Origin: Roseomonas sp. HF4
Lineage (GTDB): Bacteria > Pseudomonadota > Alphaproteobacteria > Acetobacterales > Acetobacteraceae
DNA length: 38,565 nucleotides
NCBI RefSeq assembly: GCF_005222755.1
Contig: NZ_STGD01000026.1
Span: 1-38,565 of the forward strand
Direction: 5' to 3'
Below the pieces are notes generated by a model. That model was not told the DNA's origin. It did no database searches and saw only the letters and a list, made by a program, of their open reading frames with translations. The translations under genes were made by a program, and so were the position numbers. Of the stretch, positions 7,393 through 15,696 are shown piece after piece; positions within the stretch are counted from its first letter, which is position 1; every line of letters starts with the position of its first letter.

Positions 7393-9256
7393 CGTGGAAC
7401 AGCTGCGCCCAGCCGTCGATATCGAGCAGCATCGACGTGGAGACGCCGATCAGCGCGCTTCCCAGCGCCTCGGACGCGAGCGCTCCGTCGATCGGCAGGG
7501 AATCGAGTTCGGCGATGGCGTCGCTCATCACCCGCTGCATGCGTTCCGATTGCCGCGCGATGAGCTCGAATTCCGCATAGGCGCGGATGCCGAGCAGGGT
7601 CGCCGACACGGCCGGGGAGGCCGCGCAGGCCACGCCCACGAGGATGACCGCCAGCGCCGGCGCATGCATCAGTTCGAGCGCGATGCGTGCCACGACGCCA
7701 GCCAGCGCGAACAGGAAGAAGGCTTCGCCCCACTGCGCCAGGTGGTGGCTTGCCGCCTCGCTCCGCCGCCGGCGGCGCCGGTGGTAGGCCAGCTGCTCCT
7801 CGAACACGCCGCGTCCATGGTCCCGCGCGCGTGCGAGCGCCGCGCCGACCAGGGCGCCCGCGGGCAGCGGCGCCGCACGCCTGAGTGCCGCGAAGTACCA
7901 CGCGACCCAGGCGTCGCGTGGAGGCAGGGTGGCCTCGTTGCCGTCACGCGGGTCAGCGCCGTGGCCGCGCGCCGTCACGATGCGGGCGACGTCCCCGACC
8001 GGCGGCGCCAGGCCGAGCGGCGCCAGGACCCGCTGCTTGCGGCAGAGTTCGGCCAGCAGCCGGTAGGTGATCCAGCGTTCCTGCCATCGCCCGAGGTGGT
8101 TCACGCAGACGATCGTCGCGATCGAGACCAGCATGGCGAGTTCCACCAGCGCCACCGGGACATGCAGCGCGGCGGGGACGACGAAGGCCAGGATGGCCGC
8201 GATCAGCGCGATGCCGGCCATCAGGAACACGATGACGTAGGAGGAGCGGTAGCGGTCGCCGAAGGTTTTCGACGCCGCCGCCGCGGCGGCATGGTGGCGT
8301 TCCCACCACTGCTCGACCGGCCGCCCGGGTGCCGGGGCGGGCGGGATCGGCAGCGACGGTCCCCCGACGACAAGGTCGATGAACCGGGCATGGACCTGTC
8401 GCAGCCGGGGCGCGCGGGGCGGGGCTTCGCGCAGGTAGTCCCGCAACGGCGACATCGCGCCCCGGGTGGGGCCGAACACCCGCTGCACGATGCCGCGCAG
8501 CAGGCCATCCGCGGCAGGCCGCCCGGCGCCGGGCGGCACGATGGAAAGCCGCATGGCGTGGCGCAGGGCCTCTGCCGCCGCCGCGCCGTCATGGGCTGCC
8601 GGACCGTCGCGAACGGCCCCGTCCTGCTGCAGCAGGCAAGGGGCGCGAGGCCGGTCCGGGTCGATCCACCACACCGGGACGCCCGCCGCCGCCGCCGCCC
8701 GCACGACGCTCTCCGTGCCGCCGCGGCGGGCGACGCGCTGACCGTCCCAGATCGCGATCAGGAGGTCGCAGTTGCGCGCAACGAACCGTCCGACGGCCGC
8801 GTAGCTGCGATGCCGGGCGGGGCCCTGGGCACCGTCCAGCGCGACGACGCCGGGACCGCCTGCCTCGTCGCGCGCCTCGGCAAGAAGTGCCCGGAAGGCG
8901 GCGACGCTGTCGGGGCCGAAATCCTGCTCGTACTGCGCCTGCGGGAAGGGCAGTGCGACCTCGAGGCGATAGCCCTGTCGCAGCGCTTCCGCCGCCACCA
9001 GCCGGTCGGCACCTTCGGCAAGGGGCGAGAGGAGCCGCAGGTCCGCGTCGGCCCCGGACGCATGGACTTCCGCGACCTCCTGCGTCGATGCGAGTTCGTG
9101 GAGCGTGCGGCGCACGAGCGCCAGGACCTCGGCGACCGCGGGGCACAGCGCGTCGATGGTCGCGGCGTCGAAGTCGCGATGGCCGGTGACGCCGACGCGC
9201 CAGGCCAGGCGTGGCTTCGCTGGCGGCAGCACCGCGGCCGCCGCGGCAACGCTCAC
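7370..9256 (-). CDS. SLOG-like domain protein with four membrane helices
   Basis: About 628 residues. Residues 18-230 look like a SLOG/LOG Rossmannoid domain: WRVGVTGHRDF, HASGADADLRLLSPLAEGAD, RLVAAEALRQGYRLEVALPF, and NCDLLIAIWDG. Two helix pairs follow: YVIVFLMAGIALIAAILAFV plus a second helix ending near VNHLGRWQERWITYRLLAEL, and FFLFALAGVVARIALELM plus AVILVGVACAASPAVSATLL. SLOG domains are proposed to bind or produce nucleotide ligands and are often joined to two-helix SLATT pore domains in conflict systems. Calling the helices SLATT-like is an inference. The start is a GTG at 9256 with AAGGAGG 5 bases upstream; a longer ATG frame from 9391 would overlap the upstream peptidase gene. It is third in the PAP2-peptidase-SLOG unit. 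Confidence 0.75.
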   Translation of the reverse strand: MSVAAAAAVLPPAKPRLAWRVGVTGHRDFDAATIDALCPAVAEVLALVRRTLHELASTQEVAEVHASGADADLRLLSPLAEGADRLVAAEALRQGYRLEVALPFPQAQYEQDFGPDSVAAFRALLAEARDEAGGPGVVALDGAQGPARHRSYAAVGRFVARNCDLLIAIWDGQRVARRGGTESVVRAAAAAGVPVWWIDPDRPRAPCLLQQDGAVRDGPAAHDGAAAAEALRHAMRLSIVPPGAGRPAADGLLRGIVQRVFGPTRGAMSPLRDYLREAPPRAPRLRQVHARFIDLVVGGPSLPIPPAPAPGRPVEQWWERHHAAAAAASKTFGDRYRSSYVIVFLMAGIALIAAILAFVVPAALHVPVALVELAMLVSIATIVCVNHLGRWQERWITYRLLAELCRKQRVLAPLGLAPPVGDVARIVTARGHGADPRDGNEATLPPRDAWVAWYFAALRRAAPLPAGALVGAALARARDHGRGVFEEQLAYHRRRRRRSEAASHHLAQWGEAFFLFALAGVVARIALELMHAPALAVILVGVACAASPAVSATLLGIRAYAEFELIARQSERMQRVMSDAIAELDSLPIDGALASEALGSALIGVSTSMLLDIDGWAQLFHVKALEAG

Positions 9257-9356
9257 GACCGCCTCCTTGTCATCGGCATGGCCGCGGCGCCGCGAGGCTC
9301 CATGCCCGAGGATGGCGCCTCGTCCGACGCCATGCCGGCACGGCGCGATCCGCCCG

Positions 9357-10556
9357 TCATGGCCTGCGGTAGCGCACCGTGAGCCGCCCATCGGCGTCGA
9401 GGGTCGGCTTTGCGATGACCGCGATGCGCGGGGGGTCGGGCAGCGCCTGCACCATGCGCAGGAGGCGCGGTGTGCGCAGGGTGCGCGCGGGGAAGTTCGC
9501 GGGGGCGGCTGCCTTCGCCGCGTCGGTCACGCCGGACCATACCGGCGACGGCGCCATGGACGCCGCGAATTCCAGGTCGCCCGTCGTGCCGAAATCAGGG
9601 AGAGGGAAGAGGTCGCCCGGCCTCACATGGCCGTTCGGGCTCGGCTTGAGCGCGGTGGGGCGTTCCAGGATCCATTGCGCGCTGGCGCCGCGGGACGCGA
9701 CCTTGTCGTCGGGCGCATCGGTCGGCGGTTCCTTCACGATCGGTGGGACGGCGACCCCGTTGACCTTCAGGAAGAACTGCACGTGGTGCTCGGCGCCCGG
9801 CGTTGGTTGATCGCGCGGCAGCCGCGTGACGGCGCAATAGATCGTGTCGCCGGTCTTGATAGGGACCTGATTCAACGGCACCGGTTCCTGCACGCCACGC
9901 CCGCGCAGCCACCACTGGAACCAGGCGAAGTTCGGCGGAAGGTCTTGGCCGTCGATCCGCCCCGCCGATTGCGTCGTGCCCATCTGGGGCATCGAGCCCA
10001 TCCAGCGCCGCAGCCCGTCGAGGCCGATCCAGGTCGAGCAGGCCCAGGGGCCGTCGCCCTCGCCGGCGGCGACCGCCGGAACCGTCCAGGTCGCCAGCAC
10101 CTGGACGAAGCGTTCTCCGTCGCGCGGCAGGATCGCGGCCCCGGACCAGTTGGCGCTGCTGGACAGGCGGCCGCCGCCGGTGAGGACGGCGCCGGCCTGT
10201 TCCTGGCCCTCGTTTGGGCCATCGCCGGAGGCCTCGACGCGGAAGGCGAAGCGGTGGCCGATGTCGCCGCGAAGTGTCACGTCGTCCGGGTGGAACGGCT
10301 TGATGCGAAGCGGCGGCGCGACCATGCGCAGCCACAGCGCCAGCGCCTTCTCCTCGGTCGGCCGCGGCGGGATGCCGATGCGCAGGCAGGTCCCGAGGTC
10401 AAGCGCCGGGTCCATCGGGTCGAAGCCGGCGTCGAAGTCGAATGTCCCGACCTCGGGCAGGGTGACGATGCGCTTGCGCATCTCCTCGATCAGGGCGTCC
10501 TGCCGGCGCGCGACTTCGGCGGGCGGTGGACCGCGCTCGGATCTCTGCGGACTCAC
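9357..10556 (-). CDS. Glutamic peptidase (eqolisin, G1)-like protein
   Basis: 399 residues from a GTG whose GTGA overlaps the stop of the PAP2 gene, indicating translational coupling. From about residue 134 it follows the G1 peptidase pattern: SANWSGAAI, VLATWTVPAV, CSTWIGLDG, MPQMGTTQ, FAWFQWWLRG, GDTIYCAV, SAQWILERPT and LPDFGTTGDLEF. Gln191 aligns with the catalytic Gln of scytalidoglutamic peptidase. The catalytic Glu expected in an A-E-W-I motif reads Gln294 here (AQWILE). The protein may therefore be an inactive binding version; this rests on alignment by eye. The N-terminal 130 residues are not recognised. No signal peptide is seen, which is odd for a family whose known peptidases are secreted. 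Confidence 0.7.
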   Translation of the reverse strand: MSPQRSERGPPPAEVARRQDALIEEMRKRIVTLPEVGTFDFDAGFDPMDPALDLGTCLRIGIPPRPTEEKALALWLRMVAPPLRIKPFHPDDVTLRGDIGHRFAFRVEASGDGPNEGQEQAGAVLTGGGRLSSSANWSGAAILPRDGERFVQVLATWTVPAVAAGEGDGPWACSTWIGLDGLRRWMGSMPQMGTTQSAGRIDGQDLPPNFAWFQWWLRGRGVQEPVPLNQVPIKTGDTIYCAVTRLPRDQPTPGAEHHVQFFLKVNGVAVPPIVKEPPTDAPDDKVASRGASAQWILERPTALKPSPNGHVRPGDLFPLPDFGTTGDLEFAASMAPSPVWSGVTDAAKAAAPANFPARTLRTPRLLRMVQALPDPPRIAVIAKPTLDADGRLTVRYRRP

Positions 10557-12397
10557 TGCCACTCGCTCCGCGCCTCGGCGAGGATGCTCTTGAAGCGTCG
10601 GACGGTGCCGGCGGCCGTCTCCGGGGGAATGCTTTGCGGCAACGTCTTTGGCATGTCGTCGGAATTCAGGATGGCGAAGATCCGGTCCGCCAGCGCCGCG
10701 CCGGCGGCGCTGTCGCTCGGGAAGTGCAGGCCGGCGATCTCCCGGTTGCGGGCGATGCGGTCGGCGAGCGCCCGCAGCACCGGGCGGAACTGGCCGCGCA
10801 GCTCCGCCGGCATGCCCGCCAGCACGCAACGCATCATCAGGTGCGCCTGGGTGGAATGGCCGCTGGGATAGGCGGGGTGCCCGGGCACGGGCACGGGGGA
10901 CAGCAGCGCCGGGGCGGTCTGGGTCGGCCGCGCCCGCTGGTAGACGCCCTTGAAGTGCATCGACACATAGGCGCCGACCATGCTGCCGATCTGCAGCAGC
11001 AGGCAGGTGCGCGGATGCGATTTCGGCGAGATCGTCATCGCCGCCAGGAAGTAGCTGATGAAGCCGTCGTTCTGGGCGACGATCTCGCCGAGCGCGTCCG
11101 AGCGCTCGTCCTCGGCGGCGCGGACGAGGTCATCCAGTTCCATGTCGAGGAACCCGCCGACGTCGAGGTCGAAGCCGTCGCCGACCTGGAAGAGCGTGCT
11201 TTCCCTCGTCGGGTCGCCGTCCTTGAGGGTGAAGAAAGGCGGCGAGGTCGAGGGGAAAGTCGACTCGGTGCCGCCCGTCGACAGGGTGAACGGCGAACCG
11301 GCCACCGCGTCACCGTCCGGATCGAGCAGCTCGAACCGCGCGCCGACGTGGAACTTGCCCGAGACGATGGTGGCCCTGCGCGTGCAGCGCAGGGTGTAGA
11401 TGCCGATCCTGGCGCCGCTCTGGGGAACGGCATCGGGCGTGCAGGTGCCGATCCCCTGGTTCCCGGCCGGCCGCGGCGTGATCACGAGGGGCTTCGGTCG
11501 CGGCTCGACGGTGATGGTGAACCCGTCATTGACGTCGAACCTCTTCGTCCCCGCGGTCAGCGTGCAGTGCACCTGGTCGGCGATCACCAGCCGGGCGCCC
11601 GGCGTGGCCGGCAGCCGGTAGGTGCCGACCGTCGTGCCATCCGGCGCCGTGAGGTCGAAGATGGCTTCAATGGTGGGACCGTCGACCGCGGTGCAGGCCA
11701 GGGTGTAGATGCCCATCATGACGCCCGGCAGGGCCGGTGAGCGCCGGTCCGTCTCGCAGGAGCCGTCGCCGGTGTTCGCGCCCGCCCGCGGCGGCGGCAC
11801 GCGCACTGGCAGGCCCGCACGGAAGATGAAGGGAGGCTCCAGCCACAGCTTCGTCGTGCCCGGCGAGACGCTGATGATGAAGGCGTCGTTCGGCTGGAAC
11901 CCCTGGCTTCCCTTGGTGAGGGTGAAGACGACCTCCCGCCGGACCGTGACGCTATTGCCGGTGCCGATGGTGAAGCGCCGCAGAAGGCGGCCCTGCGGAT
12001 CCCGCAGCACGAAGGTGCCGTTGTCGGCGGCGTCGACGCATTCCAGGGTGTAGTCGCCGACCTGCCACGAGAAGGGCTGCACTCCGACCGCGGAGAGCGT
12101 GCCGTTGCCGACGTTGCCCGCGCCGGTTGCCGGGTTTGCGCTCGGCGGACTGGGCTGGGTCGGGATCAGCGCGCCGAGTTGCGCGAAATCCACCAGCGTC
12201 AGGACGGCCGCCTTGTCCCCTGCCCAGTCGCGCCCGCGCCAACCGGTGCGCGGCAGCCGCTTCTGGGCGATGTCGCCCAGCGTGACGAAGGGCAGGTCCA
12301 CCCGATCGGGCAGCACGCCGAAGCTGCCTCCGCCGCCCCGGCCCAGGCTGCCGGAATTGCCCTCGTTGCCTTCGTTGCCTTCGTTGCTGCCAGACAT
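10553..12397 (-). CDS. PAP2/haloperoxidase-type phosphatase with phage decoration-like repeats
   Basis: 614 residues. The C-terminal domain carries the complete PAP2 signature: KGVYQRARP (483-491, KX6RP), YPSGH (510-514) and NREIAGLHFPSD with Arg552, His558 and Asp562. It should hydrolyse phosphoesters such as lipid phosphates, or act as a vanadium haloperoxidase. The N-terminal 400 residues hold three beta modules, each starting G-[ND]-x-G-x-G-[TS] and containing GxYTLxC, a D-P-D/Q-G turn and a FxxxDxFxIxV end. This resembles repeats of phage head-decoration or structural proteins. Residues 2-24 are a Gly/Asn/Glu stretch encoded by short tandem repeats. The start at 12397 has GGAGGA 7 bases upstream. 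No signal peptide or membrane helix is evident. The gene overlaps the peptidase gene by 4 bases. Confidence 0.82.
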   Translation of the reverse strand: MSGSNEGNEGNEGNSGSLGRGGGGSFGVLPDRVDLPFVTLGDIAQKRLPRTGWRGRDWAGDKAAVLTLVDFAQLGALIPTQPSPPSANPATGAGNVGNGTLSAVGVQPFSWQVGDYTLECVDAADNGTFVLRDPQGRLLRRFTIGTGNSVTVRREVVFTLTKGSQGFQPNDAFIISVSPGTTKLWLEPPFIFRAGLPVRVPPPRAGANTGDGSCETDRRSPALPGVMMGIYTLACTAVDGPTIEAIFDLTAPDGTTVGTYRLPATPGARLVIADQVHCTLTAGTKRFDVNDGFTITVEPRPKPLVITPRPAGNQGIGTCTPDAVPQSGARIGIYTLRCTRRATIVSGKFHVGARFELLDPDGDAVAGSPFTLSTGGTESTFPSTSPPFFTLKDGDPTRESTLFQVGDGFDLDVGGFLDMELDDLVRAAEDERSDALGEIVAQNDGFISYFLAAMTISPKSHPRTCLLLQIGSMVGAYVSMHFKGVYQRARPTQTAPALLSPVPVPGHPAYPSGHSTQAHLMMRCVLAGMPAELRGQFRPVLRALADRIARNREIAGLHFPSDSAAGAALADRIFAILNSDDMPKTLPQSIPPETAAGTVRRFKSILAEARSEWQ

Positions 12398-13058
12398 GGC
12401 GTTGTCCTCCGCTACGGAGCCGGCCGAATCATAGTGAAGTAAACAGCCGCCATTTGAAATAATTTTAGGAGGGCGAATGCTTGCAGGCACTGTCGTGTCC
12501 CGCCCCGGACGTTCTCTGGCCGAGGCGGTCAAGCCGTTCGATGCCCCGCACCGTGGGGCTCCGTGCTTCCTTCTTGGCTGGTCCGCCCCGCGCCGCCATG
12601 ACCTCGGATGGGTCCGGGTGGGCTGACGTGGTGTTCGCCGTGGCCCTCCTGACGACCGCCCGATTTGCCCTGCCGGCGGGAAGCCCTTCCCGTCGGCCGC
12701 ACGTCATGCGCGGCACGCCTTACCAGTTCGGCCAATGGTCGCTCGACCGAGCCGGCCGTGCCCCTGGACGCGGCGCAGCAACGCGCCTGGCTCCCGAACT
12801 GGCCCGCTCTCGGGTTCGAACCCGCATTTGCGGTGCAGATCGCCGCCGATGCGCTTCCGCCGCAGGCCCCTGCTGCGGGAAGGCTTGCTCGTCATGCGGC
12901 CTCCGCAACGGGGAACACCGGTTGCCGCGCACGACGGCCCGTGACATCCCCCGCGCGATGGCGACACAGGCGTCGTCGCGCATCCCTCGAGAGTCGCCCA
13001 AGGGAACCGGCGAAGCGAGCCCTCCCGGATTCGAACCGTCTTCGGCATCAGGGCAAGG
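12398..13058. other. No recognisable gene (about 660 bp)
   Basis: The gap between the PAP2 gene start and the methyltransferase end holds several overlapping open frames on both strands, but none shows a domain. Just upstream of the PAP2 start there is an AT-rich patch (about 12430-12470) that could hold the promoter of the PAP2-peptidase-SLOG unit. Two tRNA T-loop look-alikes (near 12815 and 13030) do not fold as tRNAs. Confidence 0.5.
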
Positions 13059-13901
13059 TCACGGCCGGGTCCCCGAACATAGAAGAAGCTCGTTCGGCCC
13101 TTCCCACCCGCGCAGTGTCGCGAATTGCTCGAGTTTGCGGGCCATCTCGTCCCATGCGCGCTCCCGGCTCTCCGGAGGAAGCGGCCGCAGCAGATCCAGG
13201 ATCGGCGAGCCGGCGCTGCGCACGAAGTCGAGGTAATCCGAGCAGCTTGGCACGCGGAAGGGCACTGCCAGCGGTTGCACCGTCACGTCACGGAAGCCGG
13301 CCTCCGCGAGCAGGTCCGCCATGAGCCCCGGCCTGCCGAGGCTCAGCAGCGATCCGGCTGGCGGCGGCCCATCGACCGGCAGGCCGGCATGCCTGCGCGC
13401 GACGCGGCTCATGATCGCGATGCAGGGATTGGCCTCGGCATGCGAGAACACCAGAGCCGCAAAGCGCCCCCCCGGCGAGAGCGCGCGGAGGATGCCCTGC
13501 AGCGCGACGAGCGGCCGCTGGCAGAACATGAGGCCAAGCCGGCAGATCGCGGCGTCGAAGCCGGCGCCGTCTTCGCCCGGCGCTTCTGCATCCGCGACAT
13601 GGGTCGTGACCCAGTGCAGGCCCGCACGACGCAGATTGTCCTGGGCGAGCGCGACCATGGCCGGCGCGACGTCGGTGGCGACCACCACGCCCGCTGGCCC
13701 GACGCGGCGGGCGATGTCGATGGTCTGATCGCCCGCGCCCGCGGCGACATCGAGCACGCGCATCCCGGGACCGATCCGCGCGGCGTCGAGCATCGCCTCG
13801 TTGGCCTCCGCCAGCCAGGCCCGGATCATCGCCGTGTTGCGATCCCACCCGGCAGCGGCCCGATCCCAGGCTTCGGCTGCATGCTGCATCGGGGCGGCCA
13901 T
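13059..13901 (-). CDS. Class I SAM-dependent methyltransferase
   Basis: A 280-residue methyltransferase of the UbiE/Methyltransf_11 type. Motif I is VLDVAAGAGDQT (49-60), motif II VVVATDVAPAMVALAQ, and the post-motif strand FDAAICRLGLMF, followed by LRALSPGGRFAALVFSH. The substrate is not predictable: small-molecule methylation of quinones, polyketides or similar. The start is the ATG at 13901, which overlaps the stop of the Bug receptor gene by one base (TGATG), so the two are translated together. A longer open frame to 14867 is only a shadow of the receptor gene. Confidence 0.9.
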   Translation of the reverse strand: MAAPMQHAAEAWDRAAAGWDRNTAMIRAWLAEANEAMLDAARIGPGMRVLDVAAGAGDQTIDIARRVGPAGVVVATDVAPAMVALAQDNLRRAGLHWVTTHVADAEAPGEDGAGFDAAICRLGLMFCQRPLVALQGILRALSPGGRFAALVFSHAEANPCIAIMSRVARRHAGLPVDGPPPAGSLLSLGRPGLMADLLAEAGFRDVTVQPLAVPFRVPSCSDYLDFVRSAGSPILDLLRPLPPESRERAWDEMARKLEQFATLRGWEGPNELLLCSGTRP

Positions 13902-14896
13902 CAGTCGGCCCGGATGCCGCTGGTGGCGAGGAACGCCTGCCAGGCCGGCCGCTCCTCCGCGATCCGCGTCCTCATCGCCGCGGGCGTCCCGGCGACCGCC
14001 GCCATCGCGATGGTTGCGAAGGCAGCGCGCAGCGCAGGCTCGGCCGCAGCCCACTGGATCGCCTCCGCCGCGCTCTCCGCCAGGACGGGCGACGCAGCGC
14101 CCGGCAGGAAGAAGCCGAACCATTCGCCCATCACCAGGCCCGGAAAGCCCTGCTCGGCCACGCTCGGCACATACGGCATGAAGGGGCTGCGGTCCGCGCC
14201 CGAGGTCGCCAGCACGCGCAAGCGGCCGGCGGCGTGGTGTTCCCGCAGCAATCCTTCGGGCAGCGCCAGCACGGCGATCCGCCCACCCAGGAGGTCGGCC
14301 ACGGCGGGCGGTCCGCCAGGATAGGGCAGGTGCGTCGCCTCGACCCCGACCTCGGCGAACAGCTTGGCGGGCAGCAGGTGCGGCAGGCTCCCGACGCCAG
14401 GCGAGCCGAAGTTTGCGGCCGAGGGATTGGCGCGGGCCCAGTCGCGCAGCGCGGCTAGGTCGCGCACCGTGGCGGGCACCGCAGGGCCGACCGCCAGGCC
14501 GAGGGTCGCCTCGGCGGCGACCGAGACCGGCCGCAGGTCGGCCTCGGGGTCGTAGCCGAGTTGCCGGAACAGGTAGGGATAGATGCTGGCGACCGCGCCC
14601 GCGGCGAGCAACAGGGTCGATCCGTCGGCCGGCGCCTGCCTCAGCGCGCCGACCGCAACCCGGCCCGCCGCGCCGCTGCGGTTCTCGACCACCACCGGCC
14701 GGCCGAGCCGGGCCGTGAGCCGCTCCGCGTAGCGGCGTGCGATCACGTCCGGGATGCTGCCCGGCGAGGCGCCGGAGAGGACCCTGAGCGGCGCGCCCTG
14801 CGCCCGGCCGCCCCGCGTCGGACCGATCAGGGCCAGCGCGGCCGCCGCCGAGGCCCCGTGCATCCACCAGCGTCGCGTTAGCCCTTCATGGGACAT
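13901..14896 (-). CDS. Tripartite tricarboxylate transporter receptor (Bug/TctC family)
   Basis: A 331-residue periplasmic solute receptor. The signal sequence includes TRRWWMHGASAAAALALIGP, with a Tat-like RR. The family hallmarks follow: SGASPGSIPDVIARRYAERL, GRPVVVENRSGAAG, FGSPGVGSLPHLLPAKLF, then LPYPGGPPAVADLLGGRI, and VPSVAEQGFPGL. Bug receptors bind carboxylates, amino acids or aromatic acids for TctAB permeases, but no permease gene is present, as is common for the large orphan Bug families. AAGGAG lies upstream of the ATG at 14896; a longer frame to 15217 overlaps the LysE gene. It is coupled to the methyltransferase gene. Confidence 0.92.
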   Translation of the reverse strand: MSHEGLTRRWWMHGASAAAALALIGPTRGGRAQGAPLRVLSGASPGSIPDVIARRYAERLTARLGRPVVVENRSGAAGRVAVGALRQAPADGSTLLLAAGAVASIYPYLFRQLGYDPEADLRPVSVAAEATLGLAVGPAVPATVRDLAALRDWARANPSAANFGSPGVGSLPHLLPAKLFAEVGVEATHLPYPGGPPAVADLLGGRIAVLALPEGLLREHHAAGRLRVLATSGADRSPFMPYVPSVAEQGFPGLVMGEWFGFFLPGAASPVLAESAAEAIQWAAAEPALRAAFATIAMAAVAGTPAAMRTRIAEERPAWQAFLATSGIRAD

Positions 14897-14996
14897 CTGC
14901 GTCGTCTCCTTCCCGACCGGCGGCATGGGTGCCGCCATTTCCCGAACCATGCGAACGCCCGTCTTAGCGATTGGGTAGCGATTGGCGTCCTCGGAG

Positions 14997-15620
14997 TCAG
15001 AATGGCGCTGCCTCAGCGATTCCGCTGGCGGCCCCGACCAGGGTGGATGTTGCGACGATCGCCAGCAGGGCCGCGGTGCCGAGACGGAATTGCGTCTGGC
15101 GCCCGACCACGGCCCGCTGCACCGCCGGCCGCCCGAGCAGCAGCGCCCAGGCCAGGCAGACGCCGAGTGAAAGTCCCGCCGCGCCCGCAGCGACCGCCCC
15201 GCCGGCGGCCGCCCCACAGCTTGCGAGCGGGCCAGAGAAGGCGGCCGCGAAATACGCGATGGTCACCGGGTTGACCGACGCGACGCGGAAGCTGGTCCAG
15301 AAGCCGGCCCGAAGGCAGCACCGGCTGGGCCCAGGCCGCGACCGTGCGACCCGGACCGCTGCGAGTAGCAGCAGGGCGCCACTCGCCAGGGCGAAGAAGT
15401 CGAGCGCCGGGCCGGAGCGCGGCAGGGCGCCGGAGCCCAGGTGTGCCAGGCCGGCGACAAGGCAGACTGCCAACGCATTCGCCGCGCAGCGCGGCAGCGC
15501 CGCCCTGGCGCCATGAAGGGTGGCCGCGTTGGCCACAAGCAGCACGTTCGGCCCCGGCGTCATGGCAACCAGCGCGTATCCCGCCAGCACCTGCCCTGCC
15601 GTCCCTGCCCAGATCTCCAT
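14997..15620 (-). CDS. LysE-family amino acid/metabolite exporter
   Basis: A 207-residue inner-membrane protein of the LysE/RhtB family: GYALVAMTPGPNVLLVANAA is the diagnostic first helix with the PGPN motif, and SVNPVTIAYFAAAFSG is the second half-repeat with its NP motif. About six hydrophobic segments are visible. Members export amino acids such as lysine, threonine or homoserine lactones; the substrate here is unknown. GGGGAG stands upstream of ATG 15620; the ATG at 15635 is an alternative. It lies between the SARP-type regulator and the Bug receptor, all on the minus strand. Confidence 0.9.
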   Translation of the reverse strand: MEIWAGTAGQVLAGYALVAMTPGPNVLLVANAATLHGARAALPRCAANALAVCLVAGLAHLGSGALPRSGPALDFFALASGALLLLAAVRVARSRPGPSRCCLRAGFWTSFRVASVNPVTIAYFAAAFSGPLASCGAAAGGAVAAGAAGLSLGVCLAWALLLGRPAVQRAVVGRQTQFRLGTAALLAIVATSTLVGAASGIAEAAPF

Positions 15621-15696
15621 GATCGCTCTCCCCATCGCTCTGCGCGGCGCGGGAGGGCCCCGCTGCGTCGCGAGCACAGGGATGGCAGGGGCGATC

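Noticed and set aside
12810..13035. TTCGAA motifs resembling tRNA T loops near 12815 and 13030
   Set aside because: The flanking bases do not form a five-base T stem, and no acceptor or anticodon arm is present.
13902..14867. N-terminal extension of the methyltransferase frame to 14867
   Set aside because: It overlaps the Bug receptor gene in another frame, and the ATG at 13901 gives the normal family length.
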